Source of the DNA: Casp-actino8 sp032118015
Lineage (GTDB): Bacteria > Actinomycetota > Acidimicrobiia > Acidimicrobiales > Ilumatobacteraceae
Length of the DNA: 35,808 nt
Direction of reading: 5' to 3'
NCBI GenBank assembly: GCA_032118015.1
Contig: JAULYE010000202.1
Coordinates: 1-35,808, forward strand
Below are positions 29,717 through 35,808 of this stretch, one piece after another. The notes beneath the pieces are model-generated. The model was not told the origin of the DNA, ran no database searches, and saw only the letters and a list, made by a program, of their open reading frames with translations. A program made the position numbers and the translations under genes. Every line of letters starts with the position of its first letter. Position 1 is the first letter of the stretch.

Positions 29717-30946
29717 ATGAGCGAAGCAGTCGACCTCTCCACCATCAACGACGAAGCCCGCGACCTGTTGGACGATGCGATTGCCATGCGTCGAAGACTG
29801 CACGAGTGGCCCGAGCTCGGCAACCACTTACCCCGAACACGAGATGAAGTCCTTGCCTCCCTCGAGGGGCTCCCACTCGATATCACATTGCACGAAACCA
29901 CCTCAGGTATCGTCGCTGCTCTCGAGGGCACCAAACCCGGTCCGACGATTCTGCTTCGTGGTGACATGGATGCTCTCCCAATGCCAGAGGACACAGGGGT
30001 CGATTTCAGTTCGCGTGTCGACAACGTCATGCATGCGTGTGGTCACGACACCCACACGGCAATGCTGGCAGGAGCTGCGCGGCTCCTCAGCACACGACGC
30101 GCAGAGCTGCACGGACGGGTCGTGTTCATGTTTCAACCCGGTGAAGAAGGTCATGGTGGAGCAATTCACATGCTCGATGAAGGTCTGCTCGATGTCGGAC
30201 CGCTGAGTGATGGCTCGCCTTCGGAGGTCACGGGAGCATTTGCAATTCACACGACCTCATCACTGCCCACTGGATTTCTCAGCACACGTGGCGGCCCGAT
30301 CATGGCCTCGAGTGACACATTGTCCATCCGCCTCACAGGTCGTGGCGGCCACGCAAGTGAGCCGTTCCGCACACTCGATCCCATCCCTGCGGCTTGCGAA
30401 ATCGTGCAGGCTTTACAGTCGATGATGACTCGGCGGGTGAATGCGTTCAATCCCGGTGTTCTCACCGTCACCCAGATCCATGCGGGTACGGCATCGAATG
30501 TCATACCGGAGACTGCCGAGATCAACGGAACGATCCGCGCAATCAGCGAACACACGCGCCGATTGGTGCACGACGGAGTTCGACGAGTCGCCGAAGGAAT
30601 CGCTGCGGCTCACGAACTGAACGTGACAGTCGAACTCCATGACGGATACGACGTCACTGTGAACAGCATCGACTATGCGCGCGTCGCCGGCGACATCGCC
30701 CGTGAAGTCGCCGGACAGGACAGATTCATCGAACTGCCCAACCCGGTGATGGGTGCTGAGGACTTCGGGTACGTGTTGAACCACGTACCCGGTGCCATGG
30801 TCTTTCTTGGAGCTACTCCACACGACCGCAACCCAATGACCGCCGCCCCGAATCACTCCAATCGCGTGTTCTATGACGAATCAGCGATGACGACGGGAAT
30901 CGCGATGTACAGCGCGGTCGCGCTCCGTCATCTCGCAAAGACCTGA
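29717..30946 (+). CDS. M20 family amidohydrolase/peptidase
   Basis: A 409-residue metal-dependent amidohydrolase of the M20D (hippurate hydrolase/IAA-amino-acid hydrolase-like) group, which removes acyl groups from N-acyl amino acids. Metal motifs are LRGDMDALPMPEDTG, HACGHDTHTAML (C108, H110), QPGEEGHGGA (catalytic E143-E144 region), AFAIHTTSS, and the late GAEDFGYV and NHSNRVFYDESA. The dimerisation domain starts near 195 (GGPIMASSDTLSIRLTGRGGHAS). The substrate is not visible. The start is fixed by the TACGAT box 6 nt upstream. It converges with the SDR gene across a 106-nt region containing a 13-bp duplication and a palindrome. Confidence 0.93.
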   Translation: MSEAVDLSTINDEARDLLDDAIAMRRRLHEWPELGNHLPRTRDEVLASLEGLPLDITLHETTSGIVAALEGTKPGPTILLRGDMDALPMPEDTGVDFSSRVDNVMHACGHDTHTAMLAGAARLLSTRRAELHGRVVFMFQPGEEGHGGAIHMLDEGLLDVGPLSDGSPSEVTGAFAIHTTSSLPTGFLSTRGGPIMASSDTLSIRLTGRGGHASEPFRTLDPIPAACEIVQALQSMMTRRVNAFNPGVLTVTQIHAGTASNVIPETAEINGTIRAISEHTRRLVHDGVRRVAEGIAAAHELNVTVELHDGYDVTVNSIDYARVAGDIAREVAGQDRFIELPNPVMGAEDFGYVLNHVPGAMVFLGATPHDRNPMTAAPNHSNRVFYDESAMTTGIAMYSAVALRHLAKT

Positions 30947-30956
30947 CAAGCCGTAC

Positions 30957-30982
30957 TCGTTGTCCGGGCTCGTTGTCCGGGC
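30957..30982. repeat. 13-bp direct duplication downstream of the M20 gene
   Basis: TCGTTGTCCGGGC twice in tandem (30957-30969, 30970-30982), 10 nt after the M20 stop. Confidence 0.9.
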
Positions 30983-31005
30983 TCATCGCACCATTGTCAG
31001 ACCTC

Positions 31006-31021
31006 TGCACCACGTGGTGCA
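31006..31021. terminator. 16-bp perfect palindrome between converging genes
   Basis: TGCACCACGTGGTGCA reads the same on both strands. Between the M20 and SDR ends it could be a bidirectional hairpin terminator (6-bp stem, ACGT loop) or a dimer-binding operator. No T-run. Confidence 0.45.
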
Positions 31022-31052
31022 AAGGACGTTGAGCAAATGTCTGTGTCAGTTG

Positions 31053-31901
31053 TCAGGAATGTGGTCCGGCTGGATATCGGGCATCGCCGAGAACCATCTC
31101 GATCGCAGGTTCGATATCGGGTCCGCGGCGCAAATGGTGCCCGCCGTCTGCGCTGATGCATGTACCCGTGATCCACGAACTTTCCGGTCCGAGCAGAAAA
31201 CGCACCAATCTTCCGATGTCTTCAGAAGTGCCGACGCGATTGAGCGGCATCTGCGCGAGATAATCCTCGAGGATCGCCGGCATGCTCATCAAACCAACAG
31301 TCGCATCGGTGGGGACCAATCCCGGTCGCACAGCATTGGCACGAATGTTGCGACATCCGAGTTCATCTGCTGTCTGCCGGATGAGCATCTCGAGACCAGC
31401 CTTGGATACGTCGTATGGGGTCATGAAACGATGTGTCACCGGGCCGGCAATCGACGAGATCGCAACGATCGATCCTCCGCCATTGGCTGCGAGGTGTGTC
31501 ACCGCGTGTTTGATCGTCAGGAATGCGCCAGTCAGATTGGTGGCGAGAACGCTGTTCCATTCCTCGAGGGGCGTGAGATGAATCGGACCGCCCGATCCGA
31601 AACCGGCATTGGCGACGACCATGCTGAACGTCCCAGCGCGTGCTGCCACTTCACAGGCAGCTGCGACGCTGTCTTCATCTGTGACGTCGCATGCAGTCGT
31701 CACCACCTGGGCTCCTCCCCCGGCGAGGGTGCGCAGTTCCTCCGCAGCACTGCGCAGCCGCTCCTCATTGCGTGCTGCGAGGACCACCGTGGCGCCATCG
31801 GCGACAAGTTCGCGTGCACATCCGAGTCCGATACCTGTTCCCCCACCAGTGATCAAGGCCGACTGGCCAGCGAGCGGAAAGGGATCACGTGAGTTCGACA
31901 T
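31053..31901 (-). CDS. Short-chain dehydrogenase/reductase
   Basis: A 282-residue classical SDR, an NAD(P)-dependent oxidoreductase. The cofactor loop is TGGGTGIG (18-25), then NAG (98-100), the catalytic serine near 149-150 in AISSIAG, Y163 and K167 in YDVSKAGLEML, and RPGLVPTDA. ARNEER after strand 2 suggests an NADP preference. The C-terminal tail after the SADGGHH block is about 25 residues longer than usual. The start is the ATG at 31901, 6 nt after TACGAT. It is divergent from a CoA-transferase, and a 14-bp tandem array lies just upstream of its -10 box. The substrate is unknown. Confidence 0.92.
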   Translation of the reverse strand: MSNSRDPFPLAGQSALITGGGTGIGLGCARELVADGATVVLAARNEERLRSAAEELRTLAGGGAQVVTTACDVTDEDSVAAACEVAARAGTFSMVVANAGFGSGGPIHLTPLEEWNSVLATNLTGAFLTIKHAVTHLAANGGGSIVAISSIAGPVTHRFMTPYDVSKAGLEMLIRQTADELGCRNIRANAVRPGLVPTDATVGLMSMPAILEDYLAQMPLNRVGTSEDIGRLVRFLLGPESSWITGTCISADGGHHLRRGPDIEPAIEMVLGDARYPAGPHS

Positions 31902-31913
31902 CTTCGGATCGTA
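31902..31913 (-). promoter_or_regulatory. Leaderless-type promoter of the SDR gene
   Basis: TACGAT at 31913-31908, a 6-nt spacer, then ATG at 31901. The 14-bp repeats begin 2 nt upstream of the box. Confidence 0.6.
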
Positions 31914-31915
31914 GT

Positions 31916-31957
31916 GATCGAGACTGGACGGTCACGACTGGGCGATCACGACTGGGC
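31916..31957. repeat. 14-bp tandem array between divergent SDR and CoA-transferase
   Basis: GATCGAGACTGGAC (31916-31929), GGTCACGACTGGGC (31930-31943), GATCACGACTGGGC (31944-31957), with a weak fourth copy after. It covers the -13 to -55 region of the SDR promoter. Confidence 0.85.
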
Positions 31958-32020
31958 AAACACGAGTCGATACCTGCAATGAATGTCCGGCCTCAGGGAC
32001 TCTCGTGGGAAGATGTCCCA

Positions 32021-33286
32021 GTGTCGATCCAGAACACTCCCGAATCGAGCTCGGAGTCGTCTCCGACAAACACTGGGCCCCTGGACGGTGTGCGCGTCCT
32101 CGATCTGACACGGGTCCTTGCCGGCCCCCACTGTGGTCGGATGCTCGTCGACTTCGGAGCGGAGGTCATCAAGGTCGAACCCCCAGATGGTGATCTGACC
32201 CGCTTTTCGAGTCCCCGTGTCGGTTCACTTGCCACGTATTTCATTCAGCAGAACGCCGGCAAGAAGTGTCTGAGCATCGACTTGTCGACACCCGATGGCG
32301 TGGACATTCTGCACCGGCTCGCTGACACATGTGATGTTCTCGTGGAGAACTACCGCGCCGGAGTCATGGATCGTCTCGGACTCGGATACGAGACGTTGAG
32401 CGCCACCAATCCGCGCCTCGTATATGCCTCGATCAGTGGATACGGAGCAGATGGTCCGTGGGTCCATCGCCGTGCATATGCAACGGTGATCGGTGCCGAG
32501 AGCGGACTGACCAAGATGCAGGGCGACTTCCGCGGTGAGTACGCAAATGATCCGTGGTCACATGCCGACACATACACCGCTCTCGAGACGACCACCGCAA
32601 TCCTTGCGGCGCTGTATCGACGCGAACGCACCGGTCAGGGCGAACGCATCGACGTCTCGATGGCGGAAACCATGCTGTACGTCAACGAGCACGCTCATGA
32701 CGAGTTGTTCGACCGCGAGATCGATCCCGAGTGGATTCGCTCGTTCCGTCCGGGCGACTATCCGATCCTGCAGGTCGCCGACGGCACGACGGTCGTCATC
32801 AGTGGACATCCCGCTGAGCGTGGGACGTTCGAATTGATGGTTGATGTCATGGACAAACCCAGTCTTCTCACAGAGCCGAAGTACCAGACCGTGTCTTCAC
32901 GCCTCGAGCATTTTCACGATCTCCGTCAAGAACTCATCGACTGGGCAGAAACGGTTCCGAATGCTGCTGTCTTCGAGGAGCGTTGCGCGCAATTCGGCTT
33001 GGCTATCGGCGTCGTTCGCACCGTACGAGAACTCGCAGAGAGTGATTGGGCCACAGCACGCGGTGCTGTTGCAGCGATCCCTGATCGCATCGGCGGATAT
33101 GTGCGTATGCCCAACGCCCCATGGCATTTCCGGAACGCCACTGTGGGCACACACGGTGAGCCGCGATATCGCGGGGAAGACAACCGAGATGTCCTGGCAA
33201 CCCTCCTCGGTTTCACCGATGCTGAGCTCGACGACCTTGAAGCCCGCAACGTCCTCTCGAGCCGACTACCGCGCTCGCAACGTTGA
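32021..33286 (+). CDS. Type III CoA-transferase (CaiB/BaiF family), second copy
   Basis: A 421-residue family III CoA-transferase. The N-terminal block is GPLDGVRVLDLTRVLAGPHC, followed by DFGAEVIKVEPPDGDLTR, NAGKKCLSIDLSTPDG, LVENYRAGVMDRLGLG, the likely catalytic aspartate D183 in WSHADTYTALETT, and the late region PWHFRNATVGTHGEPRYRGEDN. It is only distantly similar to the copy at 10918, so it probably uses another acyl group. The start is uncertain: GTG 32021 (GGGAAG 8 nt upstream) is preferred because it puts the conserved block at residue 19; ATG 31979 would add 14 residues. The CoA-donor and substrate cannot be read from sequence. It is divergent from an SDR and the two may share a pathway. 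Confidence 0.9.
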   Translation: MSIQNTPESSSESSPTNTGPLDGVRVLDLTRVLAGPHCGRMLVDFGAEVIKVEPPDGDLTRFSSPRVGSLATYFIQQNAGKKCLSIDLSTPDGVDILHRLADTCDVLVENYRAGVMDRLGLGYETLSATNPRLVYASISGYGADGPWVHRRAYATVIGAESGLTKMQGDFRGEYANDPWSHADTYTALETTTAILAALYRRERTGQGERIDVSMAETMLYVNEHAHDELFDREIDPEWIRSFRPGDYPILQVADGTTVVISGHPAERGTFELMVDVMDKPSLLTEPKYQTVSSRLEHFHDLRQELIDWAETVPNAAVFEERCAQFGLAIGVVRTVRELAESDWATARGAVAAIPDRIGGYVRMPNAPWHFRNATVGTHGEPRYRGEDNRDVLATLLGFTDAELDDLEARNVLSSRLPRSQR

Positions 33287-33430
33287 TCCAATCGCTACGC
33301 CACCAGATCACCGCATGAGAACAACGTTCGGTGGTCGGGCGTCGAGTTGGCGTGTGCCGGGTCGAAGCCTGATCTGCCAGCCGCCTTCGTGCGCGGCGTG
33401 ATGATGCCGTGAGCACAGTGGCACCATGAG

Positions 33431-33443
33431 TTCACGAATTTGG
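33431..33443. repeat. 13-bp insertion disrupting the HNH domain
   Basis: TTCACGAATTTGG separates sequence that otherwise reads as an intact DLDNLMVPLC junction on the minus strand. With its left flank it reads GAGTTCACGAATTTGG, one base different from the unit GAGTTCACAATTTGG at 12092-12106. Confidence 0.75.
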
Positions 33444-33792
33444 GTTGTCGAGGTCGGTCGGCCCGCCGTGTTCCCAATAGTCGATGTGGTGGATCTGGCA
33501 GGCGTGGAACGCGACCGGGCATCCGTCGAACGCGCAGGTGTCATGTGAGGCTTCGAGCGCTCGACGCTGACTCGCCGAGGCGAGCCGTTGTGACCGACCG
33601 ATGTCGAGGGGCATCCCGGCACCGTTGAGCACGAGCGGGATGATGTTCGCGTCACAGGCGATGCGGCGGATCGTTTCGACGGGGAGATCGGCTCCAAAGG
33701 CTGTGCGGTGAGTCGACGACTCGCTCAAACCTGTGGTGAGTGTCTCGAGGTCGATGTGCACGACCACATCGGCTCGGCACGAACCACCGGAT

Positions 33793-33837
33793 CGCGATGA
33801 CCCAATTCGTGATGCGCCAGATCGTGATGCTGTGGCT
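33793..33837. repeat. Degenerate 15-bp triplicate in the DUF222-HNH linker
   Basis: Units 33793-33807, 33808-33822 and 33823-33837 share CGYGATG at their start and diverge after. In frame, they give the Ser/Arg-rich linker SRSGASRIGSSRSGGS. Confidence 0.5.
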
Positions 33838-34886
33838 CGTTCAGAAACAACAACACCGTCAAGCAGGGTGGGTCGTCCGCTGGGACGGGTGCATACGTCA
33901 CCATCAGCACCGAGTTCGCCAGCGCGATCTCTGGCATCGCCATTAGCAAGATCATCGAGCCGAGCATCGGCAACCAGCGCAACGAGCGCGTGTGCCCGAC
34001 GGAAATCATTGGGTTCCACCCACGGATGGTGCACGACCGGCACATCAGCGTCACCGGAATGGAACATGGCTTCCACGTGAGCGTGTAGCCGGGATTGCAA
34101 CACCGCGCCGATCTCGGGATCCAGTGCGCCGCGCAGCTGCACCATGCCCGTCGCGTCGTTCCAGATCTTCAAAAACGTCGACCGACGCTGGTCTTCGAAC
34201 ACTGACAGTCCGCCGTCGGTGACGACACTCTTGGCTGCCTTGTTCACCGCATCAGTGAAAGCAGGCACCGACATCTCCCCGGCCGCCTCCACCAACCCGG
34301 GCACCAGGTCGACGAACGCGTCCCGGGACTCACCGGCGATTTTCATGCCGCGGGCGATCGCGTCCACATGTCCAGCCGACATCTCACCAGCTGCCAATGC
34401 CTCGCCCACAACCGGCGCGTCCTCGATGACATGCGCACGGCGCACTACATCACCGGCTTCCCGACGGGTCATGCCGCCATGGGCGACCAACTCGACTTCC
34501 GGAATGCCTCGCTCATGTGTGCCGACATCTCGCGTGGATTCCTCGATTCGACGGACAATGTCCACCACACGCCCATCCAACACGGAACGCAACCGTTTCA
34601 CGTCAGCAAGTTCGACCCGCAATTCGCGGAGATTCAACGAATCCACGTCACGAAACCCGGGCAACCCCGACACAGCCGCCAACGATTCACTCACCGACTT
34701 CATGGATGAACCGTGCCCAGGGGGGTGTGGCAGAGTTACGACTAGATCATCGCCACCACCTTCGACAGATGTACTCGATATGTCCCGCGCTACGCCTGCA
34801 ATCCCCATACTCGACTGTGGGAGCCCATCAGCCGGGAACGGCGAATGTCAGCGAGAAATTGTCGAGGTCTTGCCAGACAGCTGGCG

Positions 34887-35537
34887 TCAGGCGTCGAGCG
34901 CTGTCGGTCGGACGAGAATCCGGGTGCCCATGAATCGCACCACAGGAGGAAGAGTGCGCGCCAACACCGGGCCTGCGAGAAGAACGAACAGAATCGTGCC
35001 GATGCCGATCTGTCCACCGAGCGCGATACCAGCAATCACCACGACTGCTTCGATTCCCCAGCGAGCCACCTGCATGCTGACACCCTTGTCGTGCATCCCG
35101 AGCATCACGAGTTCCATCGGCCCAGTACCGAGTGTCGTTGCGACGCCAACCGAAATTGCCACGTAGAGAAGCCCCATTCCGAGGAGCATCATCGGCACCC
35201 GGAACATCAGCGCACGAGGCTCGGGCATCAGCGGCAACACCATGTTCACCGTCTGGCCGACGAGAATTCCACCTGCAATGGTTCCCCACGATGGAGGTCT
35301 GCGAAAAGCGATGGCGATCAACATGAAGATGGCTCCGTTGATCCAGCCCATCGTTCCGACACCGATGCCGAACTGGTTCGCGCCACCCGTTGCCAGAACA
35401 TCAGCTGGTGCAACGCCGAGCTTCGCGGACACCATGGTCGAGATTCCGACACCGACAGTGACGATCGCGAGCAAAAGCGCCACTAGGCGAAATGTGAACG
35501 ACCGACGCGTCGTTGGGGCGCCGACAGTCGATGACAC
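34887..35537 (-). CDS. YczE/YitT-like multi-pass membrane protein
   Basis: A 216-residue integral membrane protein with about five to six hydrophobic segments. FRLVALLLAIVTVGVGISTMVSAKLGVAPADVLATG at the N-terminus, MGWINGAIFMLIAIAF, GGILVGQTVNMVLPLM, and GTGPMELVMLGMHDKGVSMQVARWGIEAVVV with the GxGIGTILFVLLAGP ending match the YczE/YyaS family (DUF6198-like). The function is unknown; some members lie beside regulators or antibiotic genes. The start is a GTG at 35537, 6 nt after a TAGGGT box. It is preceded by the end of a DUF1295 gene on the same strand. Confidence 0.8.
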   Translation of the reverse strand: MSSTVGAPTTRRSFTFRLVALLLAIVTVGVGISTMVSAKLGVAPADVLATGGANQFGIGVGTMGWINGAIFMLIAIAFRRPPSWGTIAGGILVGQTVNMVLPLMPEPRALMFRVPMMLLGMGLLYVAISVGVATTLGTGPMELVMLGMHDKGVSMQVARWGIEAVVVIAGIALGGQIGIGTILFVLLAGPVLARTLPPVVRFMGTRILVRPTALDA

Positions 35538-35549
35538 ATCGCCACCCTA
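35538..35549 (-). promoter_or_regulatory. Leaderless-type promoter of the YczE-like gene
   Basis: TAGGGT at 35549-35544, a 6-nt spacer, then GTG at 35537. Confidence 0.55.
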
Positions 35550-35611
35550 CGTGCTGAGCGCTGTACCGTCAGTACCCCACCCAAGGGTGAAGTGTCACCA
35601 TCTGGCAGAAC

Positions 35612-35808
35612 CTAAATCTTCTTGGGCGGAAGTGGAATGAACGGACTCGTGCGGCGGATGTAGTCCTCATATCCCTCTCGTCTTTTCTTGAGGGAACGCT
35701 CGAGCAATGTGACGCCGCTCACTCTGCGCAACAACACGGTCATCACCACGGCGCCGATCAGACCCCACGCACCTGTGCCGGTCTCAGCAGCAATCAATGC
35801 CAAACCCC
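35612..35808 (-). CDS. DUF1295 family (steroid 5-alpha-reductase-like) membrane protein, C-terminal fragment
   Basis: About 65 C-terminal residues, open to the right edge. A membrane segment (TGAWGLIGAVVMTVLLRRVSGVTLLE) is followed by the conserved tail SLKKRREGYEDYIRRTSPFI and a PLPPKK ending, which closely matches the C-terminus of DUF1295 proteins. These resemble steroid 5-alpha-reductase/ICMT-type enzymes, but their substrates are mostly unknown. The N-terminal part, including other membrane helices, lies outside the window. Confidence 0.85.
   Translation of the reverse strand, partial: GLALIAAETGTGAWGLIGAVVMTVLLRRVSGVTLLERSLKKRREGYEDYIRRTSPFIPLPPKKI

Larger units (their letters stand above)
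33308..34808 (-). pseudogene. DUF222/HNH endonuclease (13E12-type) gene, frameshifted in the HNH domain
   Basis: The large frame (34808-33432) encodes the DUF222 region (LNLRELRVELADVKRLRSVL, HGGMTRREAGDVVRRAHVIED, LAAGEMSAGHVDAIARG) and the start of a C-terminal HNH nuclease (CAFDGCPVAFHACQIHHIDYW, GGPTDLDN), then stops at 33432. The remainder (LMVPLCSRHHHAAHEGGWQI, ending at 33308) continues in another frame. Removing 13 bp at about 33431-33443 restores the normal DLDN-LMVPLC junction, so a 13-bp insertion broke the gene. The linker before the HNH domain holds a degenerate 15-bp triplicate (33793-33837). The start could be the ATG at 34808 or at 34703. DUF222/HNH genes are common and multicopy in Actinomycetota and often decayed. 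Any truncated product would lack the last HNH histidines. Confidence 0.85.

Noticed and set aside
12077..33443. The similar units at 12077 and 33428 as ends of an insertion sequence or composite transposon
   Set aside because: No transposase, terminal inverted repeats or target duplications are associated, and the region between is ordinary housekeeping sequence.
33308..34808. Programmed frameshift or intein-like explanation for the split HNH gene
   Set aside because: No slippery site or pseudoknot is visible, and removal of 13 bp restores the canonical motif exactly; an insertion is simpler. A sequencing error of 13 bases is unlikely.
34144..35166. Plus-strand frame of 340 codons
   Set aside because: Antisense to the DUF222 gene and the YczE-like gene; Ser/Thr/Pro/Arg-rich shadow translation.
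1..35808. tRNA, rRNA, riboswitch or replication origin
   Set aside because: No cloverleaf, rRNA-like conserved stretch, thi-box-like sequence near the thiamine-binding gene or DnaA-box cluster was recognised by eye; a covariance-model search would be decisive.

Overview
This 35.8 kb window is a densely coding stretch of a moderately high-GC Actinomycetota chromosome. An Acidimicrobiia-like lineage is my best guess, but that is inference. The support is an acyl-CoA carboxylase beta subunit followed by a small epsilon-type subunit, a crotonyl-CoA carboxylase/reductase, a TIGR03085-type protein, a WXG100 protein, a DUF222/HNH (13E12-type) gene and abundant leaderless-type promoters. About 38 genes sit on both strands. 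No RNA gene, insertion sequence, CRISPR array, phage or origin was seen, and no gene-free stretch exceeds about 200 bases.

Layout. 1-2420: divergent crotonyl-CoA carboxylase/reductase (cut by the left edge) and thiolase. 2432-4830: recR and dnaX. 4940-6829: a CopC/CopD-type membrane protein. 6906-12566: a tightly packed same-strand run of acyl-CoA carboxylase beta and epsilon subunits, phosphoesterase, aminotransferase, type III CoA-transferase and nucleoside deoxyribosyltransferase. 12585-20283: housekeeping genes (msrA, a GNAT protein, an omega-amidase-like hydrolase overlapping an aminotransferase, deoC and cdd, a PlsC-type acyltransferase, dut, orn, an MBL-fold hydrolase). 20351-26506: a sulfatase/phosphonate-hydrolase-type enzyme, a TIGR03085 protein, a GH3 glycosidase and a GH29 fucosidase. 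26616-30946: an MscS channel, a lipoprotein polysaccharide deacetylase, an HTH regulator overlapping a thiamine-binding-fold protein, an orphan WXG100 protein and an M20 amidohydrolase. 31053-35808: an SDR, a second CoA-transferase, a frameshifted DUF222/HNH gene, a YczE-like membrane protein and the end of a DUF1295 protein.

Two patterns run through the window. First, at least 13 genes carry a TANNNT hexamer exactly 6 nt before an ATG or GTG, the geometry expected of leaderless transcripts; this rule also settles several start codons (orn, the GNAT gene, cdd, the 15816 aminotransferase). Second, short imperfect tandem arrays of two to three units recur at gene boundaries and in a few reading frames. 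Units are 13, 14, 21 or 28 bp between genes and 15 bp (in frame) inside genes. The most striking array (29195-29278) triplicates a complete promoter in front of a thiamine-binding-like gene and its overlapping HTH gene. A 13-bp insertion resembling another of the repeat units has broken the HNH domain of the DUF222 gene.

Metabolically, the left third suits acyl-CoA carboxylation (ethylmalonyl-CoA/propionyl-CoA chemistry). The middle holds scattered deoxynucleoside and dUTP enzymes and a glutamine-transaminase/omega-amidase pair. The 20-26 kb segment looks like a small set of intracellular glycan-processing enzymes without its own transporter.
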